A DNA stretch of 11,281 bases from JBBATK01 sp046297095 (GTDB lineage: Bacteria > Bacteroidota > Ignavibacteria > Kapaibacteriales > NICIL-2). Both the position numbers and the translations under genes were made by a program. The stretch covers positions 1-11,281 of the forward strand of contig JBKCNS010000057.1 in assembly GCA_046297095.1 (NCBI GenBank), read 5' to 3'. Below are positions 1-5,191 of this stretch, piece by piece. Within the stretch, counting starts at the first letter, position 1. Each line of letters opens with the position of its first letter. The notes under the pieces were generated by a model that saw only the letters and a list, made by a program, of their open reading frames with translations, did no database searches and had not been told where the DNA came from.

Positions 1-25
1 TCACCACCGATCAACTCTAGCTATC

Positions 26-352
26 ATGGGCGCTACCAATACCGATCATTACACCAACAAGCAGAAGTCTGTGGCGGCCATGGCCAAAGCCTTGGGGCAT
101 CCTGCGCGCGTAGCTATTGTGGAGTACCTCTTAAAAAAGGACGCCTGCATTTGCGGTGATATCGTGAGCGAATTGCCACTGGCGCAACCCACCGTATCAC
201 AGCATTTGAAGGAACTCAAGAACGCGGGGTTGATCAAGGGAGAGGTAGAGGGAACCTCGGTGTGCTATTGCTTGGATGAAGAGAATATCGCCAAGCTGCA
301 CACCTATCTTGGTTCCATGCTCACGCGATTAACCAAGAAGGCCTGCTGTTGA
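26..352 (+). CDS. arsR: ArsR/SmtB-family metalloregulatory repressor, probably arsenite-responsive
   Basis: This 108-aa winged-helix protein should repress the ars genes that follow until As(III) or a similar thiol-binding metalloid releases it from DNA. The helix-turn-helix is visible around residues 46-72, with the recognition helix PTVSQHLKEL at 55-64. The pair C41-I-C43 matches the CxC metalloid site of classical ArsR proteins. A second pair, C80-Y-C82, lies in the wing, and the protein ends in C107-C108. Length is normal for the family. The ATG at 26 is the first one available and has no clear Shine-Dalgarno site. The promoter and operator must lie left of the window, because only 25 bases precede the start. 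The next gene follows within 64 bases on the same strand. The family is certain; the arsenite ligand is inferred from the cysteines and the downstream arsenate reductase. Confidence 0.93.
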   Translation: MGATNTDHYTNKQKSVAAMAKALGHPARVAIVEYLLKKDACICGDIVSELPLAQPTVSQHLKELKNAGLIKGEVEGTSVCYCLDEENIAKLHTYLGSMLTRLTKKACC

Positions 353-405
353 ACCTAAAGTGGAATTTCAGTATTCACCGAACCACACACCAAACCACCT
401 ATATC

Positions 406-410
406 GGGAG
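406..410 (+). promoter_or_regulatory. Shine-Dalgarno site that decides the DUF6428 start
   Basis: GGGAG lies six bases before the ATG at 417. Nothing comparable precedes the alternative GTG at 360, so this site favours the shorter protein. Confidence 0.6.
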
Positions 411-416
411 ACCACG

Positions 417-884
417 ATGAGACTTTCAGAGATCAAACAATTGTTGCCGCAGCTGCAGGATGTTTCCTTTGTGCTGGACAACGGCCAAAAAGTTCCCACG
501 CATTTTCATGTGACGGAAGTGGGAAAGATTACCAAGCACTTTATAGACTGCGGCGGCACGGTGCGCCTTGAAACAAAAGCAGGGTTTCAATTGTGGACCG
601 CAGACGATATCGATCATCGCCTGAAGCCCGCAAAACTTCTGAGTATTATCGAGCTCTCCGAGCGCACGCTGGGTTTGGAAGACGCCGATATAGAAGTGGA
701 GTATCAGGGCGCAACTATCGGCAAGTATGGTTTGGAATACAACGGCAGCGAGTTTGTGCTCACCAGCACCACCACGGCCTGCCTGGCGCCCGACCTTTGC
801 GTGCCTCCGCAAAAAAAACGCATCAAACTTTCGGAATTACCCGTGGCAAATGCCGCATGTACGCCGGGCTCCGGTTGTTGCTGA
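417..884 (+). CDS. DUF6428-like protein of an arsenic-resistance cluster
   Basis: The 155-aa product resembles the DUF6428 family, small proteins of unknown function that I recall near arsR and arsC genes in Bacteroidota. The most family-like stretch is HFHVTEVGKITKHFIDCGG (residues 29-47). No signal peptide or membrane segment is visible, so it is probably cytoplasmic. The tail is cysteine-rich: C122, C128, C148 and a terminal C154-C155, as at the end of the ArsR protein just upstream. I place the start at the ATG at 417 because GGGAG (406-410) lies six bases ahead and the family-like sequence begins MRLSEIKQLL. A GTG at 360 would add 19 residues with no recognisable similarity. Thiol binding of As(III) is an inference from the cysteines; no activity is established. 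The stop codon lies inside a 12-base tandem repeat. Confidence 0.8.
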   Translation: MRLSEIKQLLPQLQDVSFVLDNGQKVPTHFHVTEVGKITKHFIDCGGTVRLETKAGFQLWTADDIDHRLKPAKLLSIIELSERTLGLEDADIEVEYQGATIGKYGLEYNGSEFVLTSTTTACLAPDLCVPPQKKRIKLSELPVANAACTPGSGCC

Positions 885-911
885 TTCTGCTGCTGATTCT
901 GTTGCTGCTCC
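876..911 (+). repeat. 12-base tandem repeat over the end of the DUF6428 gene
   Basis: There are three near-identical 12-base units (876-887, 888-899, 900-911) of the form TGYTGCTGMTYC. Unit 1 carries the last two cysteine codons and the TGA stop; unit 2 repeats Cys-Cys-stop in the same reading frame; unit 3 keeps the cysteine codons but has TGC in place of TGA. The array continues into a TG-rich stretch with further in-frame TGA codons at 921, 927 and 933. Confidence 0.8.
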
Positions 912-966
912 CACTGCTACTGACAATGACATTGAATTGTTGAATAGTATTCTTTACTCAACACCT

Positions 967-1092
967 ATGAAAGAATTTCTCGTTCGTCACAAGAAGCCGG
1001 TGATCATCACACTTTCGGTGATCATTCTTCAGCTCATCTTTGGCTTCGATCCAAAGTTCAGCATCATCAATATCATCTGGCTTTTTGTGTAA
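967..1092 (+). CDS. 41-aa membrane peptide between the DUF6428 gene and arsC
   Basis: This short open frame begins MKEFLVRHKKP, a basic cytosolic end, followed by a hydrophobic helix at residues 12-26 (VIITLSVIILQLIFG). The short FDPKFS segment leads to a second hydrophobic stretch ending IIWLFV. The design is that of a small inner-membrane peptide with one or two membrane segments. Its TAA stop at 1090-1092 overlaps the AAGGT ribosome site of arsC, so translation of the two may be coupled. The ATG at 967 has no clear Shine-Dalgarno site. An in-frame ATG at 850 would give an 80-residue version overlapping the DUF6428 gene, with an acidic linker encoded by the repeat. I do not recognise a named family. 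Function is unknown, though its position suggests a part in arsenic handling. Confidence 0.55.
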   Translation: MKEFLVRHKKPVIITLSVIILQLIFGFDPKFSIINIIWLFV

Positions 1093-1100
1093 GGTAAACA

Positions 1101-1532
1101 ATGGCAAACTCGAAGAATAAACCCGCCGTGCTGGTGCTGTGCACGGGAAACAGTTGCCGTAGTCAAATAGCCGAAGCCTACCTGCGAGTCTTTGCCGGCG
1201 GCCGCGCCGATGTGTATAGCGCCGGTGTGGAGAAACATGGGGTGAATCCTAGGGCAGTGCAGACCATGCTGGAAGACGGCATCGATATATCGCAGCATAC
1301 ATCCAATCTTGTGGACGAGTACGCGCATCTGGATTTCGATCTGGTGCTCAGCGTGTGCGATCACGCTGCGGAGCGTTGTCCTGTTTTTCCAAGCACCGCC
1401 AAGCGCGTGCACCACAGCTTTCCCGATCCCGCCAAAGCCACCGGCACCGAGGAAGAAATACAGCAAGAGTTCCGCCATGTGCGCACGCTGATTCGCGAGT
1501 ACTGCCGGACCCTTGTGCTGGATCATCTGTGA
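1101..1532 (+). CDS. arsC: Arsenate reductase, low-molecular-weight phosphatase fold, thioredoxin-coupled type
   Basis: The 143-aa enzyme reduces arsenate to arsenite in the cytoplasm. The P-loop CTGNSCRS places the nucleophile at C14 and the oxyanion arginine at R20. The other two redox cysteines are C86 (SVCDHA) and C93 (ERCP). The 72- and 7-residue spacings match C10, C82 and C89 of Staphylococcus aureus ArsC, so the full disulfide relay that ends with thioredoxin should work. D109 in FPDPA is the expected general acid. Length is normal. AAGGT at 1091-1095 lies six bases before the ATG and overlaps the stop of the small upstream frame. It is the last gene of the visible ars cluster; a GC-rich stem-loop begins at the base after its stop. 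With no arsenite exporter in view, the pump must lie upstream or elsewhere. Confidence 0.94.
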   Translation: MANSKNKPAVLVLCTGNSCRSQIAEAYLRVFAGGRADVYSAGVEKHGVNPRAVQTMLEDGIDISQHTSNLVDEYAHLDFDLVLSVCDHAAERCPVFPSTAKRVHHSFPDPAKATGTEEEIQQEFRHVRTLIREYCRTLVLDHL

Positions 1533-1548
1533 CGGGCGCATCCGCCCG
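1533..1548 (+). terminator. GC-rich stem-loop directly after arsC
   Basis: A perfect 6-bp stem, CGGGCG-CATC-CGCCCG, starts on the base after the arsC stop. No T-run follows, so it is not a classical intrinsic terminator. It may protect the 3' end of the ars mRNA or form part of a U-poor terminator. Confidence 0.4.
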
Positions 1549-1564
1549 CAGCAATTCGCAGCGC

Positions 1565-1612
1565 ACTGTGAGGCAGCGGGAGTTGATAGTTACTGTGAGG
1601 CAGCGGGAGTTG
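1565..1612 (+). repeat. Two-copy direct repeat, period 27, after arsC
   Basis: A 21-base sequence beginning ACTGTGAGGCAGCGGG occurs at 1565-1585 and again, identical, at 1592-1612. The period of 27 keeps the arsC frame: the CTG-TGA that ends arsC (1527-1532) recurs in the same frame at 1566 and 1593. Confidence 0.85.
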
Positions 1613-1661
1613 TAGTAGTAAATTTCTCACGAGCAGTACGCGTAGTAATTATTCAAGACGA

Positions 1662-1674
1662 GCAGTTAAACTGC
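1662..1674. promoter_or_regulatory. Perfect inverted repeat, possible operator
   Basis: GCAGTT-A-AACTGC is a 13-base palindrome in the gene-free stretch ahead of the serine hydrolase gene. Its left arm is part of a 9-base direct repeat ACGAGCAGT found at 1629-1637 and 1658-1666. A one-base loop rules out a normal hairpin, so a dimeric DNA-binding protein is the natural reading. No regulator is identified. Confidence 0.3.
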
Positions 1675-1690
1675 GGGTGGCAAGCGGTGG

Positions 1691-1745
1691 TCGAATGAGT
1701 GTTCGAATGAGTAATTGAATGAGTAATTGAATGAGTAATTGAATT
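1691..1745 (+). repeat. 12-base tandem repeat, about 4.5 copies
   Basis: Units begin at 1691, 1703, 1715 and 1727, with a partial one at 1739; the consensus is TTGAATGAGTAA. Identity rises left to right, the last two full units being the same. On the plus strand each mature unit reads ATG-AGT-AAT-TGA, a complete minimal frame. The 1533-1796 stretch that holds this array contains no gene I can support; frames called there on either strand are translations of the repeats. Confidence 0.9.
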
Positions 1746-1796
1746 CGTGGATTAAAAAGCCTGTAAGCCACATTAACCTATAGTATCCCCTCCCCC

Positions 1797-3128
1797 ATGA
1801 ACCCAACACTGGCATCCATACTTCTTTGCGCGGCGCTTTGCTGCCGCGTGTTCGCGCAGCCCGTTGATAATGCGCTTGCCGGCAGATTGCAAAACACCAT
1901 CGATAGTCTGCGCGCGGAGTTCGCCGTGCCGGGTGTATCGGCATGTGTGTATGTGCCCGGAAGGGGAGTGTGGCAGGGCGTTTCGGGAACATCGCATGCG
2001 GGTGTGGCTATTCAGCCGTCCATGCAGTTTGCAATTGCGAGCAACACAAAGCTTTTCACCGGCGTGCTGCTGCTCAAGCTCATGCAGAACAAACTTCTGC
2101 GTTTAGAGGATTCACTGCATAGCTATTTGCCTCCCTATGCGAACATCGATTCCAACATCACCATACGCCAGCTGTTGAATAACACCAGCGGACTGGACGA
2201 CGTAACCAGTGTGCCGGGCTATCCCGATTCCATGTTGAGCAATCCGCGGCGCATATACACTGCCACCGAACTGCTTCGGTGGGCGGGCGCACCGGAGTTT
2301 GCGCCGGGCCGGGGATGGAGCTATTGCAATACCAATTATCTGATTGCGGGCTTGATTGCCGAGAAGGTAACGGGTCAGCCCTATCACCGGCTGCTGCGAG
2401 ATAGCATCCTCACGCCGCTGGGGCTAGACAGCACCTTTCTTGATGTGTATGAAGACGGCAGATTCACCGTGGCCCATCCGTGGCAGGCGGGGGTAGATAA
2501 TTTTTCCGTGCCCCGTGTCTCGGTGAATAGCGCCGCTTGGTCGGCTGGAGCTATGTACTCTACTGCGAGCGAGATGGTGCAATGGTATCGCGCCCTAATG
2601 AGCGGCAAGGTGCTCGGCTCCGAAGGCTATAAGGAGCTTACCACCTTTGTGGGTTCGGGTAAATACAGCACCGGCCTAAGCGAAGACACCTTTGTTGGCA
2701 GAATAGTATGGCAACACGGCGGCTCAATTTGGGGAGGATATAATTCCACAATGATCTACGATACTTCCTCCGGCATTGTGGTGTGTGTACTCACGAACAA
2801 ACTTCCCGGACAGCCCCTTGTTATGGCGCGTCAGTTACTGCTTGGCGCTCTCAACACACCGGTAAGTGTGGAGAGTGAAGACACAAATACGGATGTACAC
2901 GCAACGGCCTTGGATGCCTGTATCTATCCCAACCCGGGAAGCGAGAGCATCAGCATTACCATGCCCGGCGCGCAGGTAGATTCAGTGGCCGTATATAGTG
3001 CCGCAGGCAGTGTTATGATCGCGAACAGTTCGCCCACACTCTCTGTATCCAATCTTCCGGCCGGAGTGTACTTTGTGCATGCTCACACCGCAAAGGGAAC
3101 TGCTGTGTTGAAGCTGGTGAAGCTGTAG
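1797..3128 (+). CDS. Secreted serine hydrolase of the beta-lactamase/PBP4* (class C-like) fold with T9SS sorting tail
   Basis: This 443-aa protein has a signal peptide (residues 1-20, cleavage after VFA), a catalytic domain at about 25-350 and a T9SS type A-like sorting domain at about 373-443 (YPNPGSESISITMPG near its start, LPAGVYFVHAH near its end). The active-site triad of class C beta-lactamases and DD-peptidases is complete: S82-N-T-K85, Y176-C-N178 and H307-G-G309. The expected NTSGL motif lies at 129-133. Members of this fold include AmpC, PBP4*, esterases and D-amino peptidases, so sequence alone does not fix the substrate. The sorting tail implies export across the outer membrane and surface attachment or release, unlike a periplasmic AmpC. 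ATG 1797 is the first start after an in-frame stop and has no clear ribosome site. No ampR-like regulator is adjacent. Confidence 0.9.
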   Translation: MNPTLASILLCAALCCRVFAQPVDNALAGRLQNTIDSLRAEFAVPGVSACVYVPGRGVWQGVSGTSHAGVAIQPSMQFAIASNTKLFTGVLLLKLMQNKLLRLEDSLHSYLPPYANIDSNITIRQLLNNTSGLDDVTSVPGYPDSMLSNPRRIYTATELLRWAGAPEFAPGRGWSYCNTNYLIAGLIAEKVTGQPYHRLLRDSILTPLGLDSTFLDVYEDGRFTVAHPWQAGVDNFSVPRVSVNSAAWSAGAMYSTASEMVQWYRALMSGKVLGSEGYKELTTFVGSGKYSTGLSEDTFVGRIVWQHGGSIWGGYNSTMIYDTSSGIVVCVLTNKLPGQPLVMARQLLLGALNTPVSVESEDTNTDVHATALDACIYPNPGSESISITMPGAQVDSVAVYSAAGSVMIANSSPTLSVSNLPAGVYFVHAHTAKGTAVLKLVKL

Positions 3129-3149
3129 AGTGGAGCGGCGTAGAATTTC

Positions 3150-3165
3150 GCGGCGCAAACGCCGC
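3150..3165 (+). terminator. GC-rich stem-loop after the serine hydrolase gene
   Basis: GCGGCG-CAAA-CGCCGC forms a perfect 6-bp stem starting 22 bases past the stop codon. No T-run follows. It resembles the arsC stem-loop in stem length, loop length and distance from the gene end. Confidence 0.4.
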
Positions 3166-3190
3166 CACGCATTCCCAATTCCCAAAAACG

Positions 3191-3227
3191 AAAAAAGTGT
3201 GTACGTCTAAAGACATACACACTCTTT
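3191..3227 (-). terminator. Intrinsic terminator downstream of tRNA-Ser, probably bidirectional
   Basis: On the minus strand, a stem of about 16 bp including G-U pairs (AGTGTGTATGTC pairing with GACGTACACACT at its core) closes a 4-base loop and runs into a T6 tract. It lies just past the tRNA 3' end, as expected for its transcript. The plus-strand reading ends CTCTTTGATT, weaker but still T-rich, so it may also stop transcripts from the upstream hydrolase gene. Confidence 0.8.
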
Positions 3228-3258
3228 GATTGTTGCCAACAGCGCAGGCTGTGTGCTG

Positions 3259-3348
3259 CGGAGAGGGCGGGATTCGAACCCGCGGTAGCGGTATATCCAC
3301 TACGACGGTTTAGCAAACCGTTGATTTCAGCCACTCATCCACCTCTCC
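3259..3348 (-). tRNA. tRNA-Ser (anticodon GCT, reads AGC/AGU)
   Basis: The minus strand folds into a complete 90-base class II tRNA. The acceptor stem GGAGAGG/CCTCTCC has discriminator G. The anticodon arm is ACGGT-TTGCTAA-ACCGT with anticodon GCT. A long variable arm lies between the anticodon and T arms (GTAGTGGATATACCGCTAC). The T arm is GCGGG-TTCGAAT-CCCGC. The long variable arm and anticodon together identify serine. CCA is not encoded, since the next bases are CAG, so it must be added by the nucleotidyltransferase. Confidence 0.97.
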
Positions 3349-3366
3349 GTGAATGCATGTGAAACG

Positions 3367-3380
3367 CCGCGGTGACGCGG
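3367..3380 (-). other. Small GC hairpin in the tRNA leader
   Basis: CCGCG-GTGA-CGCGG forms a 5-bp stem between the candidate tRNA promoter and the tRNA 5' end. If transcription starts about where the promoter predicts, much of it would be part of the pre-tRNA leader removed by RNase P. Confidence 0.3.
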
Positions 3381-3384
3381 GGCA

Positions 3385-3392
3385 CAAAAATA
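3385..3392 (-). promoter_or_regulatory. Candidate -7 promoter box for tRNA-Ser
   Basis: The minus strand reads TATTTTTG, an exact fit to the Bacteroidota -7 consensus TAnnTTTG, 36 bases before the tRNA 5' end. I see no TTG at the usual -33 distance. The tRNA could instead be read through from the permease gene upstream, as no terminator separates them. Confidence 0.4.
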
Positions 3393-3431
3393 CAAGAAAC
3401 TGCGAGTTGAGCAGGCGTTTTTTCGTGACTC

Positions 3432-4358
3432 CTACTGAATCTTCACCCGCGGATCCAGCCACGCGTACACAAGGTCGCTGAAAAAATTGATGAGCACAAA
3501 GATGGTAGCAGAGAACAGCACGGCACCTTGAATCATGGGATAGTCCAACTTTTCTACGGCATCCAGCGATACTTTTCCCAGGCCGGGCCAGTTGAACATG
3601 TATTCAATGAAATACGCGCCTGCAAGTAAGCCCGCAAACCAACTACCCACCGTGGTCACCACCGGGTTCAAGGCATTGCGCAAGGTATGTTTCAAAATCA
3701 CAACGCCATCGCTTAGGCCCTTTGCTTTAGCGGTGCGCACGTAATCTTGCCCCATCACATCCAGCATGCTGGAGCGCGTCACTCGCGCAATAATCGCAAG
3801 CGGGCGAATGCCCAGCGTTACCGCCGGCAGAACCAGGTACACGGCCCCTCTGTTCACATATCCCGAAATAGGGAACCAGTCCAGCCACACGCCGAACACC
3901 ATCATAAACAGGGCCGCCATCACTATAGATGGCAGTGAGATTCCAAACTGCGCCACCCCCATGATTACCGAATCGAGCCATGTATTGGCTTTGATCGCTG
4001 CCACCGTGCCCAGTGCTATGCCCAGCAGAGTAGCCACCAGCATTGCCACGCCGGCAAGAAGAGCCGTGGCTTGCATGCGTTCGAAAATCACACTGAGCAC
4101 TTCTCTGTTGGACGATATCGATCGCCCAAGATCGCCATGCACCAAGCGCTCCATGTACAGCGCATACTGCACGTACAATGGCTTGTTGAATCCAAACTGT
4201 TCGCGCAGTGCCTGGCGCGTAGCCTCATCGGCTCGTTGGCCCAGCATGACGCGAGCGGGATCGCCATCGATAGAGCGCACAAGGAAAAACGAAACCGTTA
4301 CCACACCAACAAGCGTGAGAAGCGTGTTGACCAGACGACGAACGATAAAAGCAAGCAT
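3432..4358 (-). CDS. DppB/OppB-type ABC transporter permease (peptide/nickel class)
   Basis: This is one of two membrane subunits of a dipeptide/oligopeptide-class ABC importer. The 308-aa protein opens MLAFIVRRLVNTLLTLVGVV, the standard first helix of DppB. SIDGDPARVMLG (29-40) and FGFNKPLYVQY (55-65) are the usual conserved external segments. The EAA loop that docks on the ATPases lies at about 204-231 (DYVRTAKAKGLSDG, then LRNALNP). NWPGLG (256-261) and the DPRV end are also typical, and about six membrane helices are visible. I chose the ATG at 4358 because it aligns with DppB starts; the ATG at 4421 adds 21 residues with no family resemblance. No binding protein, second permease or ATPase is adjacent, and the next item on this strand is tRNA-Ser. 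The substrate cannot be told; peptide is the default, nickel is possible. Confidence 0.92.
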   Translation of the reverse strand: MLAFIVRRLVNTLLTLVGVVTVSFFLVRSIDGDPARVMLGQRADEATRQALREQFGFNKPLYVQYALYMERLVHGDLGRSISSNREVLSVIFERMQATALLAGVAMLVATLLGIALGTVAAIKANTWLDSVIMGVAQFGISLPSIVMAALFMMVFGVWLDWFPISGYVNRGAVYLVLPAVTLGIRPLAIIARVTRSSMLDVMGQDYVRTAKAKGLSDGVVILKHTLRNALNPVVTTVGSWFAGLLAGAYFIEYMFNWPGLGKVSLDAVEKLDYPMIQGAVLFSATIFVLINFFSDLVYAWLDPRVKIQ

Positions 4359-4492
4359 CGAAGTTTGCAAAGGATGTAGGGAAAACGCCGGCAACCGGTC
4401 TGAATATATACGCGCCGACAATTGCCCGAGAAATTACGAAATGTGATATTGCCGAAGCAGCACGGGCTGAATCTTCATCAACTTTCTCTCTG

Positions 4493-4566
4493 AACTGCAA
4501 ACCCTACTGAAACTCTACTGCAAACCCTACTGAAACTCTACCACAAACTCTACCGTGAACTCTACC
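4493..4566 (+). repeat. Degenerate 11/12-base tandem array running into the SemiSWEET start codon
   Basis: A 23-base unit occurs twice without change (4495-4517 and 4518-4540). It is built from 12- and 11-base subunits of the type ACTGCAAACCCT and ACTGAAACTCT. Two further 12-base subunits follow and the array ends at 4566. The last three units read, in the gene's frame, TGA, ACA or GTG followed by AAC-TCT-ACC; the GTG version is the start codon of the next gene. Confidence 0.85.
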
Positions 4567-4806
4567 GACATTCTTGGATACACCGCCGCATTCCTAACCA
4601 CCTTCGCTATGCTTCCCCAAGCTCTACACGTGTATCGCACACAAGAGGTTGAACAGCTTTCCGCTCGCACCTTTGGCATGGCCACCTTCGGCTCCGTTCT
4701 TTGGATTGCCTATGGCATCGTTATCAGCAACACCGTGATCCTTCTGGCAAATCTTATAGGATTGTGTTTGGTGGGATATATTTTTTGGAAAAAGGTGCGT
4801 GGGTAG
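4555..4806 (+). CDS. SemiSWEET sugar transporter (MtN3/PQ-loop family)
   Basis: SemiSWEETs are three-helix proteins that dimerise in the inner membrane and carry sugars down their gradient. This one is 83 aa, the usual size. Helix 1 spans about 5-24 and carries the hinge motif LPQ (P21, Q22) followed by HVYRT. Helix 2 is about 41-57 with W50; helix 3 is about 60-78 with N66 in ANLIG. W50 and N66 match the Trp and Asn that line the sugar pocket in characterised SemiSWEETs. The only plausible start is the GTG at 4555: an in-frame TGA lies at 4531 and the next in-frame ATG falls at residue 19, inside helix 1. No Shine-Dalgarno site is visible, and the first four codons come from the tandem repeat. 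It is divergent from the permease and has no sugar gene beside it, so the substrate is unknown. Confidence 0.92.
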   Translation: MNSTDILGYTAAFLTTFAMLPQALHVYRTQEVEQLSARTFGMATFGSVLWIAYGIVISNTVILLANLIGLCLVGYIFWKKVRG

Positions 4807-5144
4807 AGTGGTGAAACAAGTAGGCGGTGTTCAAGGTACTCTCATATTCGTAGAGAAAATAAATTTAGCTGTCATTAGAAATCGCCGTAATACTCATCGC
4901 GCATTCAGGTGAGTGACGGGAACAACTTTTCGGTATTCTGCAAAGCTGACGAAACTATAATACGCGAAATATTGCCTTGCATGCCGCATAAAATCATGCT
5001 ATCACCGAAATATACCAGACAATAAATGTGAGCTAATATGGTCGGAAAATTGCGAGTAAAGAATTGCCGAACAACTATCGTGCCAGAAAAACAGCGACAA
5101 GATAAATCACATCTGCCAAAAAAATAGTTCTTGGAAATGACGTC

Positions 5145-5155
5145 GGGGGGGGGGG
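5145..5155 (+). repeat. G11 homopolymer in the promoter region of the propeller operon
   Basis: An uninterrupted run of 11 G lies 9 bases before a TATAAT box and 36 bases before the ATG. Tracts of this length slip during replication, and similar runs in promoters switch surface proteins on and off in other bacteria. Confidence 0.85.
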
Positions 5156-5164
5156 TAAATAGCA

Positions 5165-5170
5165 TATAAT
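5165..5170 (+). promoter_or_regulatory. Candidate -10 box for the propeller operon
   Basis: TATAAT is a perfect sigma-70 style -10 element, 21 bases before the ATG, which implies a very short leader. At normal spacing its -35 region would fall at the edge of the G tract, with no TTGACA-like sequence. An alternative pairing is TTGGAA (5131-5136) with TAAATA (5156-5161), which places the whole G tract inside a 19-base spacer. The Bacteroidota form TAnnTTTG is absent here. Confidence 0.4.
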
Positions 5171-5182
5171 TACAATCCCCAC

Positions 5183-5187
5183 GGAGG
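5183..5187 (+). promoter_or_regulatory. Shine-Dalgarno site of the RCC1 gene
   Basis: GGAGG ends four bases before the ATG at 5192. It is a strong, slightly close site, notable in a group where most genes lack one. Confidence 0.65.
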
Positions 5188-5191
5188 CAGA

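Larger units (their letters stand above)
4807..5191. other. AT-rich gene-free stretch upstream of the propeller operon
   Basis: About 385 bases with no gene I can support. It is visibly richer in A and T than the genes to its left. A 104-codon frame on the minus strand (4905-5219) overlaps the next gene's start, matches nothing I know and uses the G tract as proline codons, so I do not call it. The right end holds the G11 tract, a TATAAT box and the ribosome site of the RCC1 gene. Confidence 0.6.

Noticed and set aside
593..943. Frame ending in a leucine-rich stretch that looks like a membrane helix
   Set aside because: The leucines come from the 12-base CTG-rich repeat read in another frame of the DUF6428 gene end.
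1565..1745. Possible CRISPR array in the repeat-rich gap
   Set aside because: The repeats are contiguous or nearly so, 12 and 21 bases long, with no spacers of regular size and no cas genes in the window.
1666..1992. Minus-strand frame with a repeated Phe-Asn-Tyr-Ser pattern
   Set aside because: The pattern is the translation of the 12-base array at 1691-1745, and the rest lies antisense to the hydrolase gene.
3766..4446. 226-codon plus-strand frame opposite the permease gene
   Set aside because: It is antisense to a well-supported DppB-like gene and has no family resemblance of its own.
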